Source: Candidatus Synoicihabitans palmerolidicus (lineage in GTDB: Bacteria > Verrucomicrobiota > Verrucomicrobiia > Opitutales > Opitutaceae). Taken from it: DNA of 64,000 nucleotides. Positions 27,833 through 37,450 of the stretch are shown here, one piece after another. Position numbers and translations under genes: made by a program. Position 1 is the stretch's first letter. Every line of letters starts with the position of its first letter. A model generated the notes under the pieces. The model was not told the DNA's origin. It saw only the letters and a list, made by a program, of their open reading frames with translations, and did not search any database. The stretch is from assembly GCA_020809425.1 (NCBI GenBank), contig JAGGDC010000004.1, forward strand, positions 1 through 64,000, in the 5' to 3' direction.

Positions 27833-29761
27833 ATGAAACGATTCTTCCCTTATCTGGTTCTCGTACTAGGTGTTGCATTCCTGGCTTTCGGTCTGCTTCC
27901 AGCCAAAAACAAGACCGAATTCGATCTCCACGGCTTCGCTCGCCTGCCGGTCCTCGCCGACGGCCGCATCAAGCCGATGGATACCATTGCGCGCACATCC
28001 CTGCTCACTATCCAGGGCCGGCAACGCTTCACCACCAAGACTCCCTCCGCCATCTCGCTTACTCCCACCGAGTGGTTGCTCGATGTGCTCTATCGGCCGG
28101 AACTCGCCGACACTTACCGCCACTTCAAAATCGACCATCCCGGCGTGCTCGACGTGCTGGGGCTCACCCCTGAGAACGGAGACGGTAAAAATCGATTTTC
28201 CTACGATCAAATCGCCTCACGCCTCGAGGAACTCGACCGTCAGGCGACCATGGCCGAAAGCGTCGAAACTCAACTCCGGGACGCTTTCCAGCGCGCAATT
28301 CAGGAAACGCATAATCGCGTCATCAGGTATCAACAACTTAAGCACGCCTTGGTAATGCCCGACGGCCGCGATTTCCTCAGCCAACTACAGGTCCTCCAGG
28401 ACGAGTTACCCGATGGCATCGCCGCCGTGCGCGCCCGCTCCTCTGGAGAGCCCCACGACGAAAAGTTGGCCGAACGCATGATCGACGCGGGGCAAGTCTT
28501 TCTCCGACTCGATCAAATCGGCACGTTGTTGCCTCTGCCTCCCATGGGCGAAGACACTTCCGATTTGAAGTGGAAAAAAACCGGTCGCGCACTGCTCGAG
28601 TCTTTCCAAACCGGGATCGTCAACCCCTACGCCCTGACTTACGCCGCCCTTGGTCGCGCCTGGCGAGAACAGCATCCCACCACTTTCAATACGTTGATCG
28701 GTCTCTACGTCGACCAACTCGAAAACCGATTTTCCGACCGTCTCCAAAAAGTCGCGACTGAAACCGCTTTTAATCGCGCTAAGCCGTTCTACCACAGCTC
28801 CGAGCTCTACGTGGTCACCTTCCTCCTCGCCATCACATCGTGGCTGATCTGGGCGCGGCCGTTGCAACAAGCCAGTTCTTGGCTGCTCGCCCTGGCATGG
28901 ATCACCACCACCGCCAGCATCATCACCCGCATGTGGCTCGAGGGCCGTCCCCCGGTCACCAACCTTTATTCGTCGGCACTCTTCGTGGGTTGGGGCGCAG
29001 CCGGACTTTGTCTTATTCTCGAGCGCCTTTACCGCAATGGTATCGGCAGCACCGCCGGAGGCCTCATCGGCTTCGCCACACTGCTCATCGCTCACCATCT
29101 CTCCCTCCAAGGTGATACTCTGGAAATGATGCGAGCCGTACTCGATTCCAACTTCTGGTTGGCGACCCATGTAATCATTATCACCCTCGGCTACTCCGCG
29201 ACCTACCTCGCCGGCTTCCTCGCTCTAATTTACGTCGGCCGTGGCGTGCTCACAAAATCCCTCGACCGTCCAACTGCCGATGCCCTCAACCGCATGGTCT
29301 ACGGTATCGTTTGTTTTGCCACGTTGTTCAGTCTGGTCGGCACGATTTTGGGCGGTATCTGGGCCGATCAATCTTGGGGTCGTTTCTGGGGCTGGGACCC
29401 CAAGGAAAACGGCGCACTCATCATCGTCATGTGGAACGCTGTCATCCTCCACGCTCGCTGGGGAAGTATTGCCCGCACCCGCGGTATCATGGCCTTGGCT
29501 ATCTTCGGCAACATCGTGACCAGTTGGAGCTGGTTCGGCACCAATATGCTCGGTGTCGGCCTTCATAGTTACGGCTTTATGGACGCGGCATTTTGGTCGT
29601 TGCTGATCTTTGTGATCAGCCAACTCATCCTGATCGCCGTCGCTTACATACCACCAGAAAAGTGGCTCAGCGCCTCCTCCCTGGCTCGCACTGAAACCCC
29701 CCGCTCCGCCCATTCGGATCAAGACCGCAATGGCCGGAGGAAATTCATCCCCGGAGCTTGA
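27833..29761 (+). CDS. Cytochrome c biogenesis protein CcsA/ResC with long N-terminal region
   Basis: Intact, 642 residues from the ATG at 27833 (MKRFFPYLVLVLGVAFLAFG). The first 320 residues are a largely soluble region after one membrane helix. It is characteristic of the large CcsA form in Verrucomicrobiota and Bacteroidota (FARLPVLADGRIKPMDTIAR). The second half is the multi-helix CcsA domain with the haem-handling motif GRFWGWDPKE (517-525 region) and conserved histidines such as in LATHVIIITLGY and NAVILHARWG. It acts with ResB in haem export and attachment. Confidence 0.93.
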   Translation: MKRFFPYLVLVLGVAFLAFGLLPAKNKTEFDLHGFARLPVLADGRIKPMDTIARTSLLTIQGRQRFTTKTPSAISLTPTEWLLDVLYRPELADTYRHFKIDHPGVLDVLGLTPENGDGKNRFSYDQIASRLEELDRQATMAESVETQLRDAFQRAIQETHNRVIRYQQLKHALVMPDGRDFLSQLQVLQDELPDGIAAVRARSSGEPHDEKLAERMIDAGQVFLRLDQIGTLLPLPPMGEDTSDLKWKKTGRALLESFQTGIVNPYALTYAALGRAWREQHPTTFNTLIGLYVDQLENRFSDRLQKVATETAFNRAKPFYHSSELYVVTFLLAITSWLIWARPLQQASSWLLALAWITTTASIITRMWLEGRPPVTNLYSSALFVGWGAAGLCLILERLYRNGIGSTAGGLIGFATLLIAHHLSLQGDTLEMMRAVLDSNFWLATHVIIITLGYSATYLAGFLALIYVGRGVLTKSLDRPTADALNRMVYGIVCFATLFSLVGTILGGIWADQSWGRFWGWDPKENGALIIVMWNAVILHARWGSIARTRGIMALAIFGNIVTSWSWFGTNMLGVGLHSYGFMDAAFWSLLIFVISQLILIAVAYIPPEKWLSASSLARTETPRSAHSDQDRNGRRKFIPGA

Positions 29762-29872
29762 GTCCGAGTCGAAGCGTGTATGCTCACTTTTAGGAAGCCA
29801 GTTTAAAGCCGGATGCATCTCCGGGTCCAAAGATCGGACTCCTCCGAAGCGTCTCCTATAGTCTACCTCACC

Positions 29873-32167
29873 ATGCTTCACACCTCCCCTCATCCCGGAA
29901 TCTGGTCTTTCAACTGGTTCGCCGTCCTCCGTTTGCTTCGCCGCGGTATCACCTCGGTCGTGATCCTCGCCTCGGGCCTCACCCTAGCTTCGGCCACCCA
30001 GCCCACGAGCACGCGTGAGATGATTCAACGCCTGCAGCATCTTGACTCATCCATCAGCGGCGACACCTCCCAATTTTTCCCCGGCAAGGCCGTCGCCTTC
30101 AACGAGAGTAAACTCGCCGCCGCACGCTCGGTGACCGCGCGCATGTCCGTTCGCCTGCCGTACGCCCAAGCCTTGCTCAACGACGGGCGCTCCGAGGAAG
30201 CCCTGCAACAAATCAATCTGCTCGGCCGCGAAATCGGCCAATCCGGGACTTCGCTCGGTCCGGAGCAGATCGTGCAAATCCTCGACCTCAAGGCGCTGTG
30301 TGAGCTGCATATCGGCGAACAACAAAACTGTCTGCTCAACCACAATGCGGACTCCTGTCTTTTCCCGCTCCAGGGAGGAGGCATTCATCAGGACCAAACT
30401 GGCTCGCGAGCCGCCATTGGCACCCTGAATCAAATTCTCAATACCTCCCCCAACCCTTATGCTGCCTGGTTACTCAATATCGCCTACATGACGGTCGGCA
30501 AATACCCCGAGAAAGTGCCTACCCGGTGGGCCATTCCGGAACGAACCTTCGCCTCCGACTACGATCTCCCTCGGTTCCCCGATGTCGCCGGTGCCCTCGG
30601 CCTGGCGGTTGACGACCTCTCCGGAGGCGTGGTGATGGAAGACTTCGATCAGGACGGTTGGCTCGATATCATGGCCTCCGCCTGGGGGTTCCACGGGCAG
30701 CTGCGCTACTTCCACAATAACGGTGACGGCTCCTTCACCGAACTCACCGAGCAGGCCGGCCTCACTGGTCTCGTAGGCGGCCTCAACCTCACTCACGCCG
30801 ACATCGACAACGACGGTTTTATGGACGTGCTGGTCCTGCGCGGCGCCTGGCTCGCTCATGAGGGTCGCTTCCCCAATTCCCTCTTGCGCAACAACGGTGA
30901 CAATACCTGCACCGACATCACGGTCACCGCGGGCATGGGTGAGGGCCACTCCACTCATACCGCCACGTGGTTCGACTACGATGGCGACGGCTGGATCGAT
31001 GTATTCATTGGCAATGAGACGCTGGCCGACTCCGGCGAAAGTGATCCCTGTGAACTCTGCCGCAACAATGGTGACGGCACCTTCACCGAATGCGCCGCCC
31101 TCAATGGCGTCGCCATCGTCGACTGGGTCAAAGCCGTCACGAGTGGCGACTTCAACAATGATGGGCGACCCGACCTCTACGTCTCGTCCCTTCAGGGCGA
31201 CAACCGCCTACTGCACAATGACGGTCCGGTCGATCCCCGTCTGCCATCCCGGGGTTGGCGATTCACCGATGTGGCGGCCACCGCAGGCGTCACAGGTCGC
31301 GCCAAGAGTTTCCCGTGCTGGTTTTTCGACTACAACAACGACGGCTGGTTAGACCTTTTCGTGACTGGCTATTCCATTCACAACGCGGGGGACATCCTCA
31401 TCGATCTCCTCAGCTCACGCGGCCCGGGGGAGCAGGCTCGCTTGTATCAAAATAATGGCGACGGCACCTTTTCCGACGTCACGGCCGCCATGGGGATTGA
31501 TCGGATTCTACACACCATGGGCTGCAACTTCGGTGATCTCGACAACGATGGCTGGCTCGACTTTTACCTCGGCATCGGTGACCCGTCCCTCGGCACCATC
31601 ATTCCCAACCTCATGTTCCGCAACAATGCCGGTCAGGGATTTCAGGATGTCACCATTTCCGGCGGATTCGGCCAACTTCAGAAAAGCCACGCCATCGCTT
31701 TCGGCGACCTTAACCACGATGGCTCGCAGGACATTTACTCCGTCGTCGGCGGCGCATTTTCCGGCGACCACTACCCCAATCAACTCTTTGCCAATCCCGG
31801 CAACAAAAACCATTGGCTCAAACTCTCCCTCCAAGGAGTTCGCTCCAACCGTCCCGGTCTCGGCGCCCGCATAAAAGTCGTCACTCAGTCTCCGTCCGGC
31901 CTCCGAGAAATCCACCGCGTCGTAAGCAGCGGTGGCAGTTTTGGGTCTTCCGCCCTCACTCGTCAGGAAATCGGACTAGGTCAGGCAACCTCGATAGATC
32001 GGGTTGAAATCACATGGCCCGCCACCGGAGAAACTCAAGTCCTGCGCGACCTCGCTATCGACCAACACTATCATGTCCGTGAAAACGCCCCCCGAGCTGA
32101 GGTCATCACCTCGGGTTCTTTCCCCTGGCCGGACCATCCGACCAAGGGGCTGCATCATCCTCATTGA
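29873..32167 (+). CDS. Secreted FG-GAP repeat protein with ASPIC/UnbV domain
   Basis: Intact, 764 residues from MLHTSPHPGIW (29873). A signal or anchor segment (GITSVVILASGLTLASAT) is followed by a helical region with two TPR-like turns (QALLNDGRSEEALQQINLL). A series of FG-GAP/VCBS calcium-binding repeats then recurs as DFDQDGWLDIMAS, DIDNDGFMDVLVL, DYDGDGWIDVFIG, DYNNDGWLDLFVT and DLDNDGWLDFYLG, building a beta-propeller. The C-terminal ASPIC/UnbV domain (GARIKVVTQSPSGLREIHRVV, IDRVEITWPATGE) is typical of CRTAC1-like proteins. The exported product may bind or present carbohydrates or adhere to surfaces; the substrate is unknown. Confidence 0.9.
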   Translation: MLHTSPHPGIWSFNWFAVLRLLRRGITSVVILASGLTLASATQPTSTREMIQRLQHLDSSISGDTSQFFPGKAVAFNESKLAAARSVTARMSVRLPYAQALLNDGRSEEALQQINLLGREIGQSGTSLGPEQIVQILDLKALCELHIGEQQNCLLNHNADSCLFPLQGGGIHQDQTGSRAAIGTLNQILNTSPNPYAAWLLNIAYMTVGKYPEKVPTRWAIPERTFASDYDLPRFPDVAGALGLAVDDLSGGVVMEDFDQDGWLDIMASAWGFHGQLRYFHNNGDGSFTELTEQAGLTGLVGGLNLTHADIDNDGFMDVLVLRGAWLAHEGRFPNSLLRNNGDNTCTDITVTAGMGEGHSTHTATWFDYDGDGWIDVFIGNETLADSGESDPCELCRNNGDGTFTECAALNGVAIVDWVKAVTSGDFNNDGRPDLYVSSLQGDNRLLHNDGPVDPRLPSRGWRFTDVAATAGVTGRAKSFPCWFFDYNNDGWLDLFVTGYSIHNAGDILIDLLSSRGPGEQARLYQNNGDGTFSDVTAAMGIDRILHTMGCNFGDLDNDGWLDFYLGIGDPSLGTIIPNLMFRNNAGQGFQDVTISGGFGQLQKSHAIAFGDLNHDGSQDIYSVVGGAFSGDHYPNQLFANPGNKNHWLKLSLQGVRSNRPGLGARIKVVTQSPSGLREIHRVVSSGGSFGSSALTRQEIGLGQATSIDRVEITWPATGETQVLRDLAIDQHYHVRENAPRAEVITSGSFPWPDHPTKGLHHPH

Positions 32168-32956
32168 ACCGCCTTGCGAGGGGGCGGCAGTGTCATCGCT
32201 CCCGGGGTCACGTCCAACAGATTAGGTGTGATATCCGCAGGCTCTCTCGCGCCCGCCCACTTCATCGCCCCGACCAACATCGATTGGTAGGCTGAGCTGT
32301 CGCGATGGCCCATCGCGTTGAAATCAACGCGTCCTTCGCCATAGGATTTCGCCCATGCCAAAGGATAATCCGGGCGCGCGTAGACCTCTCCCTCCATTCC
32401 CGCCGTCTTCATTACGAACAGGACGTGATTGATCGGTGAAAATTCTTTCCGGGAATACCACTCCTCTTTGACTGAAAAGGCTTCTCCCAATTCCGCCATT
32501 CCCGGAAACTTCGGATCAACCACCTCAACCGTGGCGACCTGCTGTGCGCCGTGGTTGATGAACTCGCCACCCCACATCTTGATATAGGGGTCGGAGGCCT
32601 GCCCATTATACGCGTAGCGATGGGGCCTCGCGCCGCTTGAGGGGGGATTGCCGTTAAATCGCTCGTAAGTGTGAAAACAGTCACTCCCGGCGTGCACCGC
32701 CATAAATCCGCCGCCTTGGGCAATCCACGATAGCAAAGCCTGTTTTCCGTCCGCCGACATCGGAGGATTTTGATCCGTCCCCACCATTTCCAAATTCCCA
32801 CTGGTGTAAAAGAACACCCCGTCAAACTGCGCTAAATAATCTGGTGAAAACAAACTGCCGTCTTTGCTGAAAGTGAACGCGATATCGTGCTCAGCTTCGA
32901 ACGATTTCAGCACTTGCTCCGAGTAACTCGGATCACCCTTCTCGCCTCACCGAATG
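32161..32956 (-). pseudogene. ThuA-domain protein, C-terminal part (cut by IS30)
   Basis: The frame ending at 32161 shows a ThuA/trehalose-utilisation fold: SYSEQVLKSFEAEHDIAFTF, QFDGVFFYTSGNLEMVGTD, FMAVHAGSDCFHTYERF, GGEFINHGAQQVATVEVVD and SYGEGRVDFNAMGHRDS. A glutamine-amidotransferase-like fold is known in this family, with unclear enzymatic role. The matching N-terminus (signal peptide and LYFTKSSGYEHS) lies beyond the IS30 element at 34224-34346. Just inside the junction, HSVRREG is followed by an additional one-base shift before DPSYSEQ. The gene's stop overlaps the FG-GAP gene end. Confidence 0.85.
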
Positions 32957-32977
32957 ACCGAGGGCGGCGTCAAGCGG

Positions 32978-33967
32978 CTAGTGCACAGTTTTTTGTATAA
33001 TAGCATGAAAGACTTCAGCGGGAGACTGTCCGTCGAGCCCGATGCGAGGGAGATTATTGAGTAGCCACTCCGCTTTGGCGATTTGGCCTTTGGTGACGGT
33101 GTTAAAGTCGATGCCTTTAGGGAAGTATTCCCGGATCAGACCGTTGATATTCGCGACCGCACCGCGCTGCCAAGGGCTGTGTGGATTGCAGAAGTAGACC
33201 GCCACTTTTGTGGCAAGGGAGAAGGCGGCATGTTGGGCCATTTAGCGGCCGTTGTCGTAGGTGAGGGTCTTGCGCAGGTGGGCGGGCAGGCGTTTGAAGG
33301 CCCAGATGAGAGCGCGGACGACGCTGATCGCGTCTTTGGCGCCGCCCAACGGGACGATCATCACGTAGCGGAAGACCCGTTCGGTGATGACCAAAATGGC
33401 GGTGCGATTGCCCGCACCCATGACCAAGTCGGCCTCCCAGTGTCCGGGCACCTCCCGGCGCTCCACCTTAGCGGGTCGCTCGCCGATATTGATCGCGCCC
33501 GGCAACTGGCCCGAGAGCTTGCCCTTGGCGCGGGGGGCGGGACTGCGCCGGGGCTTCTTGCGCCGCAAATAAGCGATCAATTCCTTCTTAACCGAGCCTT
33601 TGGAGTGGACGTAGATGAAGTCGTAGATGGTGGTTTCGTGGCTCACGCGTCGGGTCAGATCAAGGCCATGACGTCGTCTCAAGGCGACTTCGATTTGCTT
33701 GGGCTTAGCGCCGGTGGCAAACAGGATCAGCACCTCTTCGCGCAAGGCGGGCGTGTCGGCGCACTTGGGCCGACGGCAAGCGCGAGTCTGCGCATCCATG
33801 CCGCTGTAGCTGTTGCGCCCGCCGTTGCGGGTGATCTCGCGATTGACCACCGAGGCGTCGTGGCCGAGGGCGGCGGCAAGCTGAGCGCCGCTTTTGCCCT
33901 GGGCCAAACCGGCATGAATCGCCTCGCGTTCCTTGGCGGTGATGCGCCGTTGTATTTTTGCCACCAC
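32978..33967 (-). pseudogene. IS30 transposase with nonsense codon and lost catalytic Glu
   Basis: Reading from a likely GTG start near 33964-33967, the frame gives KIQRRITAKEREAIHAGLAQG, an HTH (SVVNREITRNGG), SHETTIYDFIYVHSKGS and GHWEADLVMGAGNRTAILVI (first catalytic Asp). TYDNGR (second Asp) follows, interrupted by TAA at 33242-33244 where Glu (GAA) is expected. The frame continues as MAQHAAFSLATKVAVYFCNPH, then RGAVANINGLIREYFPKG: the family motif is ENTNG, so the catalytic Glu is replaced by Ala. The enzyme would be inactive even if read through. Confidence 0.85.
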
Positions 33968-34168
33968 TGCCAATCCTCCGCTCTGCGCCCACGACGCCAG
34001 CGCGGAGTTTTTCCCAGAGAGAGGACGACCGGCCCGGCAAGCCGGGCCGGTCGTCCTCTCTCTGGCTTGTGTATAGCTGCTCACCGCTCCCTTCCTACGG
34101 CCTGTCGCAACCTCAATCCCGCCAATCATCAATCCCAATATCAAACGTATAGTATTCATTATAGTGCA
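32981..34168 (-). mobile_element. IS30-family insertion sequence (inactive)
   Basis: The element carries an IS30-type transposase on the minus strand. Ends are inferred from a weak inverted similarity (TGCAC followed by AT-rich bases) at 32982 and 34168. Target-site duplication is not clear, so the exact ends are approximate. It sits between the two halves of the ThuA gene and includes an unusual long hairpin at 34014-34065 upstream of the transposase. Confidence 0.7.
34014..34065. repeat. Perfect 25-bp inverted repeat (2-base loop)
   Basis: 34014-34038 and 34041-34065 are exact reverse complements separated by AA. The centre is GCCCGGCAAGCCGGGC; the outer part is CCAGAGAGAGG and its complement. 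It lies between the IS30 transposase start and the distal IS end. It is not followed by a T-run on either strand, so it is not a simple terminator. It could block read-in transcription or be a separate small repeat carried by the element. Confidence 0.9.
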
Positions 34169-34223
34169 TTAGGAGAAAGGGAACCACTCCCTCTCAGCCT
34201 GTGCACTCAGTGTTGGACGGCGG

Positions 34224-34346
34224 CGAGTGCTCATACCCGGACGACTTCGTGAAATACAATAAAGTCAACGTTTCAGCTATGGCGCTCATGGCACTCCAGC
34301 CAGCCAAGACCAAGCCGAATATTCTAAGATAACAACGGGGGGGCAT
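34224..34346 (-). pseudogene. ThuA-domain protein, N-terminal fragment
   Basis: From the ATG at 34346 the frame reads MPPRCYLRIFGLVLAGWSAM, a signal peptide ending near AIA, then ETLTLLYFTKSSGYEHS. This is the normal start of secreted ThuA proteins. Homology ends there and resumes at 32956 on the far side of IS30 (HSV, then SYSEQVL). The fragment supports one gene of about 280 codons before insertion. Confidence 0.75.
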
Positions 34347-34415
34347 CGGACGAAAGCGTGCGTCGCTCCAACTCAAGCGCAACGTCGAAGCCGAGTCTTC
34401 TCCTCAACTGTTCAC

Positions 34416-36074
34416 CTACCCCAATAACTCTTCTGCATGCGCCCTCGCACTCGCCGCCTTTCGGTCGCCCAACATTCTTGCGAGTTCGTCGATGCGCATT
34501 TCGCGATCATCATGAATCGACTGGATCGATACCACCACCCGTTCCTTGGATTGGTCCTTTTCCACCACAAAATGCGCACGTCCTTGCGCCGCGACCTGCG
34601 GCAAGTGTGTCACGCAAACCACTTGATGACTCCGCCCGATCCCGGCCATTTGCGCGCCGACTACTCGCCCGATTTCGCCCCCCACATTCGCGTCGACCTC
34701 ATCAAACACCAAGACCGGCACGGCGTCCAAATCGGCCAACACGGTTTTCAGCGCCAACATCACTCGCGCCAACTCACCACTGGAGGCGATTCGATTCAGT
34801 GGTAACGCCTCCTCGCCCACATTGGGCGAAAACAAAAAGTTCATGTCACTATCACCTGTCGGCCCCAACTGATCCGACGCTGTCACCTGAATGCGAAACT
34901 CCGCTTTTTTAAACCCCAACTCGGCAATAGCCGTCGCCGCGACCTTTGATAACGCTTTGGCCGCCCTGGTGCGATCCTCCCGCAGTTTCGTCGCCAATGT
35001 GCGCGCTTTGGATTCCGCCATCGCGATGCGATGCTCAATCTTGGCCAACGCTCCCTCGATATCTCCTTGCGCATCCAATTGGGTCCGCAGCGCTTCCCGC
35101 GCGTCTTTGACCGCGATCAAGTCTCCGCCATATCTTCGCTTTACTTCCAGCCACGCATTCATCCGCGTGTGCAACAATTCGATCTCCTCGGGCTCAAAAT
35201 TAAACTGCCCCCCCAATCCCGCATATTCGGCCGCCAGATCCGCCAGCTCAATCCCCACTGCCTGCAGCCGCTCCGCCAGCGAGTGCCCAGCATCATCCAA
35301 TTCCGCCAACTCCTGCGCCGATCTCAACATCGGTGCCAACTGCGGCGCTAATCCTTCGTCCCCACTCAGTCCGGCCTCCAACCCTTGAGCCAACTCGGTC
35401 AACTCCTGGGCCCGTCTCACCCGCGTGAAATCTCGTTCCAATTCCTCAATGGCCTCCTCCGTGAGCTCCAACGCATCCAACCGTTTCAACTGAGTGCCCA
35501 TGAACTCAATTTGGTCCGGCGACAACCGGTCCTGCTGCACGAGCTGCGTTCGTTCCGCGCGCACCGCCCGCCACGCGTCATAACTTTCCAAATACGCCGC
35601 CCCTTGCGCCCCGGTCTGCGCATACAAATCCAACAACTCCAACTGACACCCCGGTTTCAGTAGTCGACGCGGTTCACTGGGTCCGTGAAAATCTATCCAC
35701 GCTTCGCCCAGTCTCTGCAAATTCCCCAACGTCGTCATACTCCCGTTGACGCTGATCTTCGGTGCTCGCGTCCTGGAAAGGCTTCGCTTCAGCAACAACA
35801 CACCCTCCTCACAAACCGGCAAATCCAGATCGACTAACACCCCGTCGATCGCCTTGGACTCTGCAAACCACAACGCAGCTTCCACTTCACACGAGTCCGC
35901 CCCCTGCCGAATCACTGTTTTATCCACCCGCTCCCCCGCCAGCAGGCTCAAGGCCCCCAACAAAATACTTTTCCCCGCGCCGGTCTCGCCCGTCACTACT
36001 GAAAAGCCTTCGCCCAATTCAAGCGAAACCGCCTCCAACAACGCCAAGTTACGAATGGTCAAAGTCTGCAGCAT
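34416..36074 (-). CDS. recN: DNA repair protein RecN
   Basis: Intact, 552 residues. This SMC-like ATPase acts in double-strand break repair. Walker A GETGAGKS is at 29-36, followed by LLGALSLLAGERVDKTVIR. The coiled-coil arms occupy the middle (rich in Glu/Leu, around 160-380), and the C-terminal head has SSGELARVMLALKTVLAD (signature), VPVLVFDEVDANVGGE (Walker B) and HQVVCVTHLPQVAAQG. It stands alone, upstream of tRNA-Val on the opposite strand. Its integrity contrasts with the nearby broken ThuA gene. Confidence 0.96.
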   Translation of the reverse strand: MLQTLTIRNLALLEAVSLELGEGFSVVTGETGAGKSILLGALSLLAGERVDKTVIRQGADSCEVEAALWFAESKAIDGVLVDLDLPVCEEGVLLLKRSLSRTRAPKISVNGSMTTLGNLQRLGEAWIDFHGPSEPRRLLKPGCQLELLDLYAQTGAQGAAYLESYDAWRAVRAERTQLVQQDRLSPDQIEFMGTQLKRLDALELTEEAIEELERDFTRVRRAQELTELAQGLEAGLSGDEGLAPQLAPMLRSAQELAELDDAGHSLAERLQAVGIELADLAAEYAGLGGQFNFEPEEIELLHTRMNAWLEVKRRYGGDLIAVKDAREALRTQLDAQGDIEGALAKIEHRIAMAESKARTLATKLREDRTRAAKALSKVAATAIAELGFKKAEFRIQVTASDQLGPTGDSDMNFLFSPNVGEEALPLNRIASSGELARVMLALKTVLADLDAVPVLVFDEVDANVGGEIGRVVGAQMAGIGRSHQVVCVTHLPQVAAQGRAHFVVEKDQSKERVVVSIQSIHDDREMRIDELARMLGDRKAASARAHAEELLG

Positions 36075-36232
36075 AGGGTGGCGTCAGTGAGCCCATGTTA
36101 CCCGCGGTATTCAAGTCGCTTCCCTTCCGAATCGCATTTGCTTGCCTTCAATGAAGCTCCTCAAATTTGCCTTAGCTTTTTGCTTGCCGACCCTGCAACC
36201 CATTCTGCTTACTCGCCGACTCTCATTGAGAC

Positions 36233-36309
36233 GGACCCTTAGCTCAGTTGGTTAGAGCGCTTCCTTGACATGGAAGAGGTCACAGATTCGAGTTCTGTAG
36301 GGTCCACCA
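36233..36309 (+). tRNA. tRNA-Val (GAC anticodon)
   Basis: A full cloverleaf: acceptor GGACCCT pairs with AGGGTCC, D-arm GCTC-AGTTGGTTAGA-GAGC-like, anticodon loop TTGACAT (anticodon GAC) and T-arm with GATTCGAGTTC. The discriminator A is followed by an encoded CCA. Confidence 0.96.
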
Positions 36310-36441
36310 TTTATGCCTTAAAGCACTCGTATATAGGATTTTAATTAGGAGTTCCGAGACAACTGCCTACCGAAACATCCGTCGAACCGATAAGGTCAAA
36401 GATGATTTCTCGGTCTCCCCAAGTGGGCTAATTTGATGTCA

Positions 36442-36458
36442 TGGGTCACTCGGACCCA
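36442..36458. terminator. Possible hairpin after ribF
   Basis: TGGGTC (36442-36447) pairs with GACCCA (36453-36458) around a 5-base loop, 15 bases beyond the ribF stop. No T-run follows on the minus strand, so this is only a weak candidate for the end of the nusA operon. Confidence 0.25.
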
Positions 36459-36472
36459 GATCCATTTTCCTC

Positions 36473-37450
36473 CTAGGTTTCTGCCGCCCCGAAATACTCC
36501 CGGGCCTTGGTCACATCTCGCCCGATTTGCGCTCTTAATGCGTCAACTCCGGCGAAGCGTTTTTCTCGTCGCAAAAACCCGCACCATTCAACTTCGAGTG
36601 GAGTGCCTTCTCCAAACGGAGGGGTATCAAACAAATGCACCTCTAATCGGGGCAATGATTCCCCTGGTTTCGCCACGGTGGGCCGCAACCCGTAATTTGC
36701 CACTCCCCGCCACACGCGCTCCTTCCCGTCCGCAGCCTTGACTCCGGCCGCCCGCAATTGCACCGCATACACCCCGAGACACGGCGCACACTCCGGTGCC
36801 CAAGGCACATTTAAAGTCGGAAACCCCAACCTTCGCCCCAGGGACTGACCCGCTTTGACGACCCCATCTATCGTGTACGTGTAGCCCAACAACGCATTCA
36901 CCAGGTCAAGATTTCCCTCTTGTAACGCGGCTCGGATACGGGTGCTGCTGATAGGATCACCGTCCAGATTCACCCGAGGTGCGCTAAATATCCTGACTCC
37001 GTGTGCCTTCGCCTGCGCATTGAGTAAATCTACATCGCCTTTCCGGCCTTTGCCGAATCGCCAATTCTCGCCAACAAAAATCGTGCGCAGATGCGGTAAA
37101 GCCCGCTTGAGCATAGGCACAAAATCATCTGCATCCACCGCCGCGAATTCCCGCGTAAACGCTTGGATAATCACGGCATCCAATCCCGCCACCAATAGTC
37201 GCTTCGCCTTGGTATCCGGGGGCAACAACAGAGGCACCGCCGCATCGGGTCGCAACAGTCGACTGGGATGGGGATCAAACGTCAGTGCCGCGGCCAAGCC
37301 ATTGACATGCCGGGCCGATAATACCGCCGCCTCGACCACCGCCCGATGCCCCAAATGCACGCCATCAAACATTCCAATCGCCAAATGTAGCGGTCGCACC
37401 GGTAGCCCCTTCGCCTCTTCCAGTCCGGAAATTTGTGCTGGCAAGTTCAC
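36473..37450 (-). CDS. ribF: Bifunctional riboflavin kinase/FAD synthetase
   Basis: A 325-residue protein starting at GTG (37450), which overlaps the truB TGA by 4 bases. It makes FMN and then FAD. The N-terminal adenylyltransferase has [19 protein letters not shown] and [10 protein letters not shown], then [23 protein letters not shown]. The C-terminal flavokinase has [35 protein letters not shown] and LEVHLFD. A longer upstream frame within truB is not supported. It is the last gene of the nusA operon. Confidence 0.95.
   Translation of the reverse strand: MNLPAQISGLEEAKGLPVRPLHLAIGMFDGVHLGHRAVVEAAVLSARHVNGLAAALTFDPHPSRLLRPDAAVPLLLPPDTKAKRLLVAGLDAVIIQAFTREFAAVDADDFVPMLKRALPHLRTIFVGENWRFGKGRKGDVDLLNAQAKAHGVRIFSAPRVNLDGDPISSTRIRAALQEGNLDLVNALLGYTYTIDGVVKAGQSLGRRLGFPTLNVPWAPECAPCLGVYAVQLRAAGVKAADGKERVWRGVANYGLRPTVAKPGESLPRLEVHLFDTPPFGEGTPLEVEWCGFLRREKRFAGVDALRAQIGRDVTKAREYFGAAET

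Noticed and set aside
29225..29893. A 222-codon minus-strand frame
   Set aside because: It is antisense to the CcsA domain, which has clear motifs.
33083..34252. A 389-codon plus-strand frame across IS30
   Set aside because: It is antisense to the recognisable IS30 transposase and its composition is a shadow of it.
36233..36472. Prophage or island attachment site at tRNA-Val
   Set aside because: No repeat of the tRNA 3' end and no integrase were found in the window.
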